From Dryas octopetala (Eukaryota > Streptophyta > Magnoliopsida > Rosales > Rosaceae), in NCBI GenBank assembly GCA_963921425.1, contig OY992836.1, positions 3,549,825-3,613,824 of the forward strand: 64,000 nucleotides of DNA. Direction: 5' to 3'. Position numbers and translations under genes: made by a program. Of the stretch, positions 34,810 to 45,833 are shown piece by piece; position 1 is the first letter of the stretch, and each line of letters starts with the position of its first letter. The notes beneath the pieces are model-generated. The model saw only the letters and a program-made list of their open reading frames with translations, did not search any database and had not been told where the DNA came from.

Positions 34810-36127
34810 AAAAAGTATATATATTCTTTACCAAGAAAAATATATATGCTTACATTATTTGTTTGTATTTATGCGCACGCACACACATACACACACACAT
34901 ATATATATATGCTTCTATTATTTCCTTTTTTTTATGAAATTATTATTTCCTTAAAATAAATTTAGTGTATATAAAAATTCTAAAAAATATATATAATTGA
35001 AAATATGTTAAAAGTTTCAATCAATTCCACTAATTAGTTAATTACCAAACACAAAAATATGAATGATATATCGTTTCTTAGGAGGGTGTATTTAATTAAG
35101 ATTTTAATAGACTTTTGTAGAGTTTTTGAAAGTCATTGACTTTGGTAGAGTTGATGGATTTTTAATGACTTTTATAAACTCCACATAGACTTTGACAGAA
35201 TTCTATTTAGAGTTTCCCTGACTTTTTTCATAAATTTTGAAGGATTTTTATAGATTTCTAATAACTTTGATATAATTTTTTATTATTTATTTTAGGATTT
35301 CTCCAATATGTTTTTTATTTTTTTTCCTCCGTGAGTGAGTGGAATGGGGATGAGCTTCAAGACCGAGATGCATGTGTTATAAATTGTCCTAATATTGCAA
35401 ACAATATAAAAAGTTGGGGCTAGAATTGTAGGGACCAAAATTATTTTGTTCCATAATTTATTATAAGTGTTCTGAATTTTATGTTTTTATGTTGTTAGAC
35501 TGTCAAATATTGTGTTTTAACGAGTTGTTAGAATTTGTCTAATTGAATTGACATGTTGAGAACATTATATGATGTGGTGGTAACATTATTTCTCAAATTA
35601 TGAATATATAATCTTGTGATTTTGTTGAGTACTTAAAGACTGTGAAGTGGTTGGTTTGGATATCTTGCTGTTACATTGCATTGTGGCAACGCTGTTGCTT
35701 CCAACCCAGGATGAGGAGTCAATTAAATATAAGAGAAAAATAAAATTAATATAAGATGATATAGTAATTAGAAAAAAAAAAATTAATTAAGAGGTGGGTG
35801 AAAAAATAAGATTAGGGGGTTTAGTATCACTCTATAAAAAATAAATAAATACCACTTTTTTAATAGCTTTTTAATATTTGAAATCCTTTAAAATCTGCAG
35901 GGGAATGCTGGAGAATTATTGACTTTGATATAACATAATTTACACTACAAAGTCCATGAAAGTCTTTTAAAGTCTATCATTTAATAAAGTCAATGACTTT
36001 TTGAATACCATGTCACTTTTATAGACTCTCTAAAAGTCTTAATTGAATACCATAGACTTTTTAAAAGTATTGATTGAATACCACCAGACTTTTATAAACT
36101 CTTTAAAAGTTTTGATTGAATATCACC

Positions 36128-38101
36128 CAAGGAGTGAAATTTCGAAAATTTCGGCGAAATTTCGCCGAAATTTTCGTTTTTTTGGGATCCCGAAATTTTA
36201 TCACATAACCCTTAATTTTCGGTAATTTTTCGGCGAAATTTCGAAAATTTCGGCGAAATTTCGCCAAAATTTCGGCCGAAATTTCGATCCTCCTTCAAGT
36301 GCATTTCTGTAAAATTTCGTCGAAATTTGAGCGAAATTTCGACGAAATTTCGCTGTGAAATACAAACCAAAATCTCAGATACAAACAAGCAATCCGATTT
36401 CACATAAATCAATCAGAAAATACAAAACAAACCAAAATCCCAAATACAAACAAGTAACCCATTAGACCCGTTTGGCAAAAAAGATTGAAACATCCTTCAG
36501 ATCGCCGCGATGTGGTTCGGAGCCAGGTCTGAAGATGGGTGGGCTGCTGCTCCGATCGACCCGCATGCCGATCGACCTCCCAAAGCTGAGGGAGGGGGAG
36601 TGTGTGCAGGAAACAGAAGGAAAGAAAGGAAGGAAGGAGAAAAGAACAACAAAAAAAAATCTGAGGGAGGGGGAGGAACCCAGGTGAAAACAAAGAAGAA
36701 AGAAAAAAAAAAAACAGAGAGGAAGAAAAGAGAAGAAGGAAGGACCGAAAGAGAGAAGAAGAAAGAATAGAAAAAAAAATAATAAGAAGAAGATGGGATT
36801 ATGGGAAAGCAGCCTTGTGGGCTGTGCAACTTTTAAGATCACGTTCAGAAAAGAGAAGGTAAAAGTGTAAATACAGGGAAATATCTGAGTAAAGTATATG
36901 AGGTACAAAAGGATGGGAAGCAGCCACGTCAGTCAGAAAGCAAAACCTCTTATCTAACTTTCTCCAATTGGCACTAAATTTCTTTAATTATTTTCCCACT
37001 TGCACACCAAGAGGACTTTAATTTTTTTTATTTAATTCACTCAAAATAAATTATAAAAAATGTCATCCATCTTTTTTGTTTGACCAAAAAAAAAATGTCA
37101 TCCATCTACATACATTTTATTATCATAATTATTGTTTATCAGGAACTTTAAAATTTTAAAATTTTCTAATTGGATTTAGTGGACAGGTTTTTTACATTGA
37201 CTTTGTACTTCGTAGTATATTGTATTATCTGTGCGCACGGCCAAACAAATAAAAAAGGAAAAGTAAAAAGAAAAAAAATGATGAGTGCACAATGTAATAA
37301 AAAAATATAAAAAAAAATGTAAATGAGAACAAAAGAAAGAAAAGAAAGAAAAAATAAAAAGATAATTAAAATTTTTTATTAATTTAAAAATTAAAAGGAA
37401 TTATAGCATAGTCTGGTCATGCATCAAACACAGAACAGTATTATTTAGTTTATCCAGCTTTCTAATCCGATATAGCATCATCAAACACAAGATAACACTT
37501 AATCTAGCTTACTCTAGTCCAACACTATCCAGCATAATCCATAAGAATAGTTCAATCTAACACAGTCTAACATACCAAACGTGGCCTTACTGTGTTCCAT
37601 AATTTTAAGTTTAAGTGTTTAACTATAATAAATTTTCGGTTTGATATAAACAAAATAGATGTATGACATTTAACTATGAACACAGTGTCAACAAAATATA
37701 CAGCTAACAAAAAAGATTAGAAGCAAGTATGTATACATATAATTATTTTTTTAAGTTAAATAAAAATTGTAATATAAATAAATTTGAGGTGTTATTTATA
37801 TAATTATTAATTAATGATCCATTTTTTTAACAGTATTTACCACCAGCGTGCATTATATTCATCTTATATTACATTAAACCTACTATATAATTTGGTTTCT
37901 TCAATGTTTTTTATCAATATAGTAGATAATATGTTAAATAAGCATATGGTCAAGTTTCATTCAAAATTTCCGTATTTTGATAGCAATTTCCGTCGTTTTT
38001 ATCTAATTTTGTCGAAATCGAAATTTTAATCGAAATTTCCACGAAAATTTCCGTCGAAATTTCCATCGAAAATTTCCTCGAAACCGAAATTTTACTCCTT
38101 G
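36128..38101. mobile_element. hAT element (1.97 kb, non-autonomous) with CGAAATTTCG-rich ends
   Basis: Termini CAAGGAGTGAAATTTC and (inverted) CAAGGAGTAAAATTTC, flanked by the exact 8 bp duplication ATATCACC (36120-36127 and 38102-38109), diagnostic for hAT. The first ~220 bp and last ~140 bp are dense arrays of palindromic CGAAATTTCG / TTTCGGCGAAA motifs. The middle has a polypurine stretch (36540-36780) and AT-rich filler; its low-complexity open frames are not taken as genes. It inserted into the element at 35081-38162. Confidence 0.85.
37055..37107 (+). repeat. Mini-insertion scar: TTTGACC poly(A) with 18 bp target duplication
   Basis: AAAAAATGTCATCCATCT at 37055-37072 recurs at 37090-37107, separated by 17 bp reading TTTTTGTTTGACC plus A. 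It lies inside the hAT element and is therefore younger than it. Confidence 0.7.
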
Positions 38102-38271
38102 ATATCACCAGACTTTTTAATTCCACCAAAGTTATTTAAAATCCTAATTGAATACACCCTTCTTAATCTCTATTATTGACCCATTCCAAACACTCGAATG
38201 AAAAGTTCAAAACAATTCCATTCTGAATAGTCAAGAAAGGTCATACAATTACTTTTAATTTCTATTCTATC

Positions 38272-38290
38272 ATATATATATATATATATA
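38272..38290. repeat. (TA)n microsatellite
   Basis: About nine TA units. Confidence 0.9.
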
Positions 38291-38457
38291 TGGAGTATTG
38301 TGAAATAATATTAGAAAATAATTTGGAAGCCACTGATCATACTTGAGAGCTGGTCCTAATCTTATTCCTAACCTGACCATTTCTTCCTTTTCCTCACCGC
38401 TTTGGCTAAACCCAACTAATTATGCATCCATGTTTATTTACAAAAATCAATAAAATG

Positions 38458-38502
38458 AAAGGAGAAACCTTTTTTTTTTTTGGTTAACAAAGGAGAAACC
38501 TT
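38458..38502 (-). repeat. Mini-insertion scar: poly(T)GGTTAAC with 14 bp target duplication
   Basis: AAAGGAGAAACCTT at 38458-38471 and 38489-38502 flanks a 17 bp insert that on the minus strand reads GTTAACC plus poly(A). Confidence 0.65.
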
Positions 38503-38509
38503 AAACCCC

Positions 38510-38905
38510 AAAATACCAGCGGCGGAAACAAGATATGTGTCGTATACGTCCTATATGAACTGTACATCTGGCATATGCTTCACTATAAACAAAAAACAAA
38601 AAAAACAAAACGTAGTACACAGAAGAGAAAGAAATACAAAACATAAAGAAAGAAATCGCTTTAATTAAGTCATATTTGTTTTTACACAAATTTTTAATAA
38701 GACGTAGTCATATAAGATTTCAACAATTCGAACCGTTCTTTTATTTTTTTCATCTACAGATAATTTTTGCAAAATCATCTTGACCTAAAAAATAATCCGC
38801 AAATTGTTAAAATGGAGTACGTGAGACCATTCAAAACTTGTGAGAATTGTGTCAAAAATATCATTCTCCACATATAGATAATAGGTTTGGTTTGGACGAA
38901 AAGTA
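38510..38905. other. 3' flank of the CHX gene
   Basis: AT-rich region downstream of the CHX stop codon, which must contain its 3' UTR. I see no other gene. Confidence 0.5.
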
Positions 38906-38909
38906 CGTT

Positions 38910-41633
38910 TTAGGGACTGTAGTCATTACTGTGGCCCCTGGGCGATGGTTGTGGCCGGCGATCTCGTTCATCTGGGCTTTCAGGAGTGGGAAGCCCCTCT
39001 GCTGGGCCTTGATCACCAACATATTGCTGCATCACCAACACCGACGCCGTTGCTGCAAAATCGGATGAAGCCAGCAAATCCCCAATGGCACCAAGTTCGG
39101 GGCACTCACTCCAGTCCGTTAGTCCCGCCGTCAATGGCGATATCATTCCTTGTCCTCTCCCAACTATGAACAGGTCATGTTGGCTGTCCATCGACCTTAT
39201 CATGGCCACGGTCTCCTCCCCATTATTCACCACATTCTCAGTGTAAATAATCGACTCATCATTCACACACTTGATTCTCAAGTCATTGATCAACTGCTGA
39301 TCAAGTTGCTTCTCCCACCCGTCGTTTGTTTCCACAGAGAGTATCCGAGAATTGTTGCCGTCGATGTCGGGGCGAAGCGGCGGCGCTTCCTCCCCCGGAA
39401 CGAAGCGCATCACCGTCAGGCTTATCCCCGGATGCTCGCACATCCTCCACGCGTACGACAACGCCTCTCTGTCGTCTGGCCCGCCGAAGAAAAGCACCAC
39501 CACATGATGTGACAGCTGGTTTGCCGCTAAGCGCGTGGAGCCGTTGAGGCCTCGGTCGACAAGTATTCCGACCGAACAAGGCGCGTTGGCAAGAACATTC
39601 TGGTTGAGGGTCCGAAACGCCGGGTTCATGGACTCCATTCCACCATCCACGGTTTGCTGTTTGTGGAAAGGAATGATCAAAAAGGCAACGCGTTTGTCTT
39701 CCGCCAAGTTGCAGATGTCCTCGTGCATTGTGGAGTAAGGGGAAATGGCAGTTAAGGGCTGGACCGACACACAGCCGGCGTGCTGCTCGTAGTTTTCGAA
39801 TGCATTGATGATGTGGTCGGACTGCGCCTGGGTCCGGTTCAGTGCCGGTCGACCGGATTTCCGCGTGTTATGGACTATGAGCATAGCAGACGCACGGCCA
39901 CTGAGCTCGACCAAATGGAGAATGTAGACGCACAATGGCGATCTTTTAGTGGGGTGAGAAGCATCAAGCAGGTTGATAATGGTTGGAACATTTCGAGGGG
40001 TGTGGATGCAGACTAGAACTCGTAACTCAGCGTCGGGTTTCGACCTCTGAATCGTTCTTCGTTTGTAAGGTATATACCTTCTTGCCGGCTTGTAAACTGT
40101 GGTTACGATGGGTGTGATTATTCCAGTCATAGCCACCGCAACAATCACCATAATTGCAAACGCCTCGTCGTCAAGCACCTTCTGGTCTTTTCCAACATTG
40201 AGGACGATCAATTCGACAAGGCCTTTGGTGTTCATGAGCAATCCGAGAGTGAATCCTTCGTCGAATGGCATTTGGTAAAAGAGGCAAATGATGAGGGTGC
40301 CAGCAATTTTGCCAATGCAGGCAAGAAAGATGACAAGTAAAAGAATCCCCCAAGTTCCAGCGGAGCTGATTTTGGCAATGTCGGTTCTGAGTCCGCTTAT
40401 GGCAAAGAAAAGAGGGAGTAGAAGCCCCGAAACAAAATCCTCAAGCTTCTCTATGAGAGTGACCCCTAACGGCCCATTCGGGATGACCAGCCCAAACACA
40501 AAGGCTCCGAAAACGGAGTGTGTTCCGATGGCATCAGTGACGAAGCCAGAGATCATGACCCCGGTGAGAATGAGACATATGTAGAACTCGCTGAAGCTTT
40601 CGCCTTCGGGAGTTCTTCGGATGACCCAACAAATGGCGGGTCGGACAACGAAGATGCAGAAAACAACAAAGGCAGCGCTTGAGAGGACCACGTAGAGGGA
40701 AGCCAAAGAGGTGGAGTCATTTTCTGCCAAGGCAATGGCTAAGGCTAAGAGAGCCCAAGCGCACATGTCGTTGACAAGAGCGGAGGAGAGGGCAATGCGG
40801 CCGAGCTCAGTGTTTATGAGTTTGAGCTCGGCCAGGACCCGGGCGAGTACCGGGAAGGCAGTGACAGAGAGGGCAACGCCAAGGAAGAGAATGAAAGTGC
40901 CTTGGTGCATGGATTGTTCTTTCTTGTGGAGAAGGAAAGAGAAGGCAGCGCCAATGAGAAAAGGGAGGACCATACCACAAATGGCAATGGCCAAGGCCCT
41001 TTTTCCCATCCTCCGAATTACCGAAATGTCCATCTCCAATCCAACCAAGAAGAGGAAGTAAAGGAGACCCACGTTTGCCATTGTCTCAAGCACCATCACA
41101 CTTCTTAGAGGGAAAATGGTGTCGGCAAATGCTTTACTCCTCCCAAGCATAGATGGACCCAATATTACTCCACCCTGTCAATTAACGTACACCAAATTAC
41201 TCACACACATATATATTCCTAAATCCTAAACTTGTTGATCAAATAATGTTGTGTTAGTATCAAATAATTGTCTGATTTATACAAAATTAATTCATTAATT
41301 TCGTACATAGATTGTGTCAACTTCCGAGCTAGCTAGCAATTGAATTAGGATGGCTGGCATGCATATATGAATGATAAGAAATATTAACATTACCATAATT
41401 TCTGAGATGACACGAGGTTGACGAAAGGGCTTGAGAATGAGGACGAGAATGCGAGTGGTAACAACGACCAGAGTTAATTGTAAGATGAAGAGAGGGAGGG
41501 AGTAGTCTAAAGGGTTGTCACCCTGCCATATACCATTTGTTGTTATCATGGTTGGTGCATAGCACACTATTGTATTATCTGATGAATTATTCGCTGCTGC
41601 TGTTGTTGCAGCCGCCGCCGCCGCCGTTGCCAT
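38910..41633 (-). CDS. Cation/H+ exchanger, CHX18-like (CPA2 family), 2 exons
   Basis: Exon 1 (41633-41394, 80 codons) and exon 2 (41174-38910, 754 residues plus stop) join in phase across a 219 bp GT/AG intron to give VISEIM-GGVILGPSMLGR and 834 residues, the normal CHX length. Residues about 45-430 carry some ten to twelve hydrophobic spans of an Na+/H+-exchanger domain, with SVTAFPVLARVLAELKL (about 183-199) and the conserved acidic ALVNDMCAW site (Asp about 216). The hydrophilic C-terminal half (about 450-780) holds the two USP-like regions of the family (LRVLVCIHTPRNVPTIINLLD and VVVLFFGGPDDREAL). The wording is closest to the CHX16-20 clade, endomembrane or plasma-membrane K+ and pH regulators. 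The first 20 residues are an Ala/Thr/Asn-rich low-complexity extension. Coding sequence is markedly GC-richer than its flanks. Intact. Confidence 0.96.
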
Positions 41634-41639
41634 CTTGAA

Positions 41640-42840
41640 TTTCTTACCACTTCAATCTCCAATGCCACCTTTACAACAATGTCGAACAAGGAACCGCTAG
41701 TTTATTTCTCCCTCCTATAGCAAATGACACCCTTCAAACATTATGGAATTCTAAACACTAATTATTATGTTCTTACAATAAGAAAAAAAAAAAAGGAAAG
41801 GAAATTTCTCTTGCTTGTAATTAGGGAGAGAATTGAAATAATTAAAAATTTTCTTTTAAGGAAATGAGGAATGAGAGGGAAGAAGGAGGTAAGCGAGGTT
41901 AGTGTTTGATGGTTGACCGCCCCGTTTGGGGGTACTTTTATCTGTGGCCTATGGTTTACTGGCTCTTTACAGTTTGGTATCTATTTTAAGAATGGTATGT
42001 TTTTCTGCTAGCCCACGTATACAACTATAGGAAGCTTGGTATTATTTTTTTTGCAATTTTTTACTCTTGTATAAAACTACTGCTTTGCAACTTAAAATAA
42101 TATATGCATTTCATGCTCTAATTAAGCTGGTTAATTGGAAGGGCTATAGAATTTGTCTCTTGCACTCAAGTTGGATCCTCCATTTTCTCCAAATAAAAAA
42201 AAAAAAAAAACAAAACTTAAAATAATATCTAACTGTTGAACCATTGAAAAAATAAAAATAAAAACAAATTCAAGAAAAAAGAAAAGGATGAGGATGAGGA
42301 TAGAGATAGAAGCCTCACGTTGGAAGATTTAAGTTAAAAAATAAGGGGATAACAGCCCCACATTGGAGCTTCCAATAAAAGATCAAACTCCTAATTTAAT
42401 GGGATAAATGCAGAGAAAAAAAAGAAAAGGAGAAAGATAATTGAGAAGATAGAGATAATTATCTCTAATTATTATCAGAAGCATTCATCTCATGAAACTT
42501 GATTTCAAATAAGAGTTGATCTTTACATCATCTTCTCTTGGCCGTGCTTTGCAACAATGAAGGCCTCATGCTTTTATGCATGTTGAGGCATGCTGAGTTA
42601 CAAAAGAAATCGAATATTGTTAATTGGTGATTTAAAATTATGCTGTACATATATATATATGGTTCTACAAACAGACATTGTTGATAAAGGAATCTATTTT
42701 TTCTTTATAAAAAGTTATTGTATTTGTAAATCAGTATTGTATTTTAAAATTTATAAGAAAATCCTTTTAATTCATAATAATTTATAAGAAAATCATTTTA
42801 ATTCATAAGAAAATCATTTTAATTCATAATAAAGTCTTTC
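41640..42840. other. Upstream region of CHX and spacer
   Basis: Presumed promoter of the minus-strand CHX gene, then AT-rich spacer. Small signals: a perfect palindrome AGAGATAATTATCTCT (about 42452-42467) and a short direct repeat of TTTATAAGAAAATC / AATTCATAA (about 42763-42835). No gene recognised. Confidence 0.5.
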
Positions 42841-43144
42841 TCCGATTTGAAGGGTATTTTTTTTTAGTAAATAATTAATAACCCCCAATTAGTAGTATAG
42901 TTATTTTAAAACCTCCAGTGTTTTTAGAATTTATTGATACCCCCTTAGTTGGGGTTTAATCTTAGTTGCCGCCCCCTAAATCTCTGATCAATATGAAAAC
43001 AATATTATGCTGTTTAATCTTAGTTGCCCATGCGTGCCTTGGTCCACGCGCTGCTCACTAGCCCATGCATTACTTCTCCATCCTAGCCCACATGCTACAT
43101 AGCCTACATTGCAGTAAAAATTAACTAAAGAAAATAAAGCAGTT

Positions 43145-43215
43145 ATGGAGAATCGAACACAAGACAAGTGGAATAAACATACAACTCCTAACCAACCCAA
43201 CTACACAACAAGTTG
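43145..43215 (-). repeat. tRNA-like segment in the left arm of the MULE
   Basis: On the minus strand GTTGGGTTGGTTAGGAG resembles an A box and, about 40 bases on, TGTGTTCGATTCTCC resembles a B box. It does not fold into a full cloverleaf with a paired acceptor stem by eye, so it is tRNA-like rather than a tRNA gene. Confidence 0.45.
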
Positions 43216-43540
43216 TACAAATAAATGGATTAGTTTAATTTATAGAGTTTAACAAATATTAAATAATTACAATAAAAAAAGTCTATATACTATCATATAT
43301 TTATAATAAAGATTGTACACAATTACTAAACAATAACATGCAATTAAATCCCATAAGCCTAATAAAACCTAAAACTAAAATTCAGAAAAGAAAAAAAAAC
43401 AAAAAAAAAAAAACAAAAACAAAACGAAAAAGCCGAACATACAATATACAAGCTTGTTACAAAACAATTACGATTTTTAAAATTTCAACATTTTCACTTT
43501 CCCAAATTTCAATTTCACACATATCATAATCAATAATAAT

Positions 43541-44300
43541 GAAATTGGATTGATCACAATGAAACTGAATCAATCACATTGAAACTGAATCTCACACTGA
43601 AACGGAATCGATCACACTGAAACTGAATCGACCACACTGACATTGAATTGATAACACTGAAACGGAATCGATCACATTGAGATTGAATCGATCACACTGA
43701 GATTGAATCAATCACACTGAAACTGAATCGATCATACTGAGACTGAGACTGAATCGATCACACTGAAACTGAATCTCACACTGAAACTGAATCGGTCACA
43801 TTGAGATTGAATTGATGACACTGAAACTGAATCGATCACACTAAAACTGAATCGGTCACACTGAGATTGAATTGATGACACTAAAACTGAATCGATCACA
43901 CTGAAACTGAATCTCACACTGAAACGGAATCGATCACACTGAGATTGAATCAATCACACTGAAACTGAATCGACCACACTGACATTGAATTGATCACACA
44001 CTGAAACGGAATCGATCACATTGAGATTGAATCGATCACACTGAGATTGAATCAATCACACTGAAACTGAATCGATCATACTGAGACTGAATCGATCACA
44101 CTGAAACTGAATCTCACACTGAAACTGAATCGATCACACTGAAACTGAATCGATCACACTGAAACTGAATCGGTCATATTGAGATTGAATTGATGACACT
44201 GAAACTGAATCGATCACACTGAAACTGAATCGGTCACACTGAGATTGAATTGATGACACTGAAACTGAATCGATCACACTGAAACTGAATCAATCACACT
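43541..44300. repeat. 20 bp minisatellite (~38 units) with 344 bp higher-order period
   Basis: Units of the form CACACTGAAACTGAATCGAT, with recurring variants (GAGATTGAATCAAT, GAAACGGAATCGAT, shortened GAATCTCACACTG). The same ordered series of variants appears at about 43631-43790 and again about 342-344 bp later, so a block of about 17 units was duplicated. The overlapping minus-strand frame (SQCDRFSFSVIDS repeats) is a by-product. Confidence 0.95.
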
Positions 44301-44627
44301 ACTATATAACATGCCTTTATATGTGAAAAAAATTATAATAATTTGCACACAATTAAAGGTGACTCAAACCCAAGTCAAGCACGAGCAAAAAATAGTTACA
44401 CTAATTTTCAATAATAAATTAATTACACTAATTTGCAATAAAAAATAGTTACATTAAATTTGCAATAAAAAATTAATTAAACTAAATTTGAAACAAAAAA
44501 AATTACACTAAATTAGCAATAAAAAAATAATCACACAATTTTTAAAATTAAAATAGAAATAAGAAAGATTTCTTATCTTTTAAAATGTGTATAAATATCA
44601 TTAAATAACTATCTTGGCACATCAAAG

Positions 44628-44706
44628 TCTTCGGTCCAGGTGGTAAGGTGTTTGGGTAATCTCTTGAAACCTTTGTGTCTTGGGTTCGAATCCCCTTTGA
44701 AGCCAA
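44628..44706 (+). repeat. tRNA-like segment in the right arm of the MULE
   Basis: GTCCAGGTGGTAAGGTG (A-box-like) is followed by a near-perfect B box GGTTCGAATCCCC. It is the inverted counterpart of 43145-43215. The ends (TCTTC and GAAGCC) can pair only weakly, so a functional tRNA is unlikely. Confidence 0.5.
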
Positions 44707-45274
44707 ATATTTACTTTTTACTGAATTAAAATAGTGGGTGGGTGGGCTGCATCGTATGTTAAGGTCAATTTGGCATTATGTTATAGGGGTTAAAAAGGGA
44801 ATTGTAAGTATTAGGGGGTTTTAAAAGAGTTTTTAAATGGGTGGAGGTTTAGGCAAATTTTGTATGTAGTTAGGGGGTTTAAAATTAGGCACTAATTTTT
44901 TTTTATTTGAAGGGTATTTCCCCACCTAAGGTGTAGAGTGAGTTTTGTAACATAAAACCGCCAAAGAAGAAAAATAAAAAAACTTAATTAAAAACCCTAA
45001 ATCACTACATGTCTTAGTTTAAGAAAGACTTATAAAATAGACTGAACTCTAAGTTTCCCTTGAAAGTATTTTGGCCTTTATACCAATTATGCTTGTATAT
45101 AGAGGGCCTTAGAACTTAATTGTCCCAATAATAAGGGGAGGGAGAGGGGGAGGGGGGGAACTCACTCACACGTACACACAATAGTTCATCAAGGAGTGTG
45201 AAAGGATAATAATTTTTTTGTGCATTTATCATTGTTAAAATCTTTGTCAACCTATTTATCCCATGATTCTTTCC

Positions 45275-45297
45275 TATATATATATATATATATATAG
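45275..45297. repeat. (TA)n microsatellite
   Basis: About eleven TA units. Confidence 0.95.
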
Positions 45298-45414
45298 ACC
45301 CTTTCTGTTGAGGTATATCTTATCTTAAGCATGATGAGGATAATCCTTGTTTATAGACTTATAAAATAAACGACTTCAATCATTGAATTACAATGCGGAG
45401 TGGGTCACACAAGT

Positions 45415-45459
45415 CATACCTCATCATTTTTTTTTTGCAATAACATACCTCATCATTTT
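45415..45459 (-). repeat. Mini-insertion scar: poly(T)GCAATAA with 16 bp target duplication
   Basis: CATACCTCATCATTTT at 45415-45430 and 45444-45459 flanks 13 bp that on the minus strand reads TTATTGC plus poly(A). Confidence 0.65.
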
Positions 45460-45644
45460 AAGTTGAGGTATACTTCAATGGAAGAGGACTATGTATATAT
45501 ACTTTCACTTCTATTTAATATATATTTTTTTTTATCTTAAGCCAACTATCAAATAAATAAACCTTTAAATATTTTTAGCACGAATTTATTTTGACAACAT
45601 AATCTCATAATATCATAATTTCATGAAACAAATAATGTATATTA

Positions 45645-45832
45645 TGTTGTAAATATATTGTTATATGTGGCTATCCCTGTAATTAGTTGTAGGGGCATAC
45701 TAGTAAATATACAAAACCTAGTAAACCCTACTTCTATATAAGGATATTTATAACATGAATAAGATGAACTGATCATATTCTCTCTGCCTCCTCTCTTCCA
45801 CAAACCCTAGATTTTCACATACTTTTACAACA
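45645..45832 (+). repeat. 5' LTR of the copia element
   Basis: 188 bp, TGTTGTAAATAT to TTTTACAACA, with a TATATAAGG box (about 45735-45743). Identical by eye to 52817-53004. Confidence 0.95.
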
Positions 45833-45833
45833 C

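Larger units (their letters stand above)
35081..38162. mobile_element. Non-autonomous DNA transposon with GRAGGGTGTATT ends, split by a hAT element
   Basis: The left end GGAGGGTGTATTTAATTAAG and the right end (inverted) GAAGGGTGTATTCAATTAGG match at 17 of 20 bases, and TTA flanks both sides (35078-35080 and 38163-38165). Without the internal insertion it is 1.1 kb. Its right part is built of about four tandem units of roughly 30-45 bp ending TTGATTGAAT or TAATTGAAT; the terminus is itself a further unit. The three-base target suggests PIF/Harbinger, but the superfamily is not certain. No transposase. Confidence 0.65.
42858..44908. mobile_element. Mutator-like (MULE) non-autonomous element with long terminal inverted repeats
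   Basis: Flanked by GAAGGGTAT (42849-42857 and 44909-44917) within a shared 15-mer, consistent with the ~9 bp target of Mutator-like elements. The outer ~390 bp on each side are diverged inverted copies: AAACCCCC/AACCTCC blocks outermost, then a GCAGCCCA/TAGCCCAC block, then a GATTCGAACCCAAGACA-type segment. The interior is a 760 bp minisatellite and AT-rich DNA. No transposase is present. Confidence 0.65.
44920..45638. other. AT-rich spacer, no gene seen
   Basis: Contains a TA microsatellite (45275-45297) and a mini-insertion scar (45415-45459). No coding sequence recognised. Confidence 0.6.

Noticed and set aside
36462-36908. Ser/Phe/Leu-rich and Lys/Glu-rich frames on opposite strands
   Set aside because: Product of a polypurine tract inside the hAT element.
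37425-37590. Complete Tourist-like MITE ending at CCAAACGTGGCC
   Set aside because: Only a right-end-like sequence with TTA was found; no matching left end, so at most a fragment inside the hAT element.
38945-41061. Several plus-strand frames of 70-120 residues
   Set aside because: Antisense shadows of the CHX coding sequence, whose GC-richer codons leave the opposite strand open.
43732-43953. Minus-strand frame encoding repeated SQCDRFSFSV
   Set aside because: It is a direct reading of the 20 bp minisatellite, which reads open in several frames; no start context or homology.
43541-44300. CRISPR-like array
   Set aside because: Units are contiguous 20 bp repeats without unique spacers, and the genome is a plant's.
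44628-44706. Genuine tRNA gene in the right arm of the MULE
   Set aside because: A and B boxes are present but the acceptor stem does not pair properly and an inverted diverged copy exists in the other arm, so it is tRNA-like repeat sequence.
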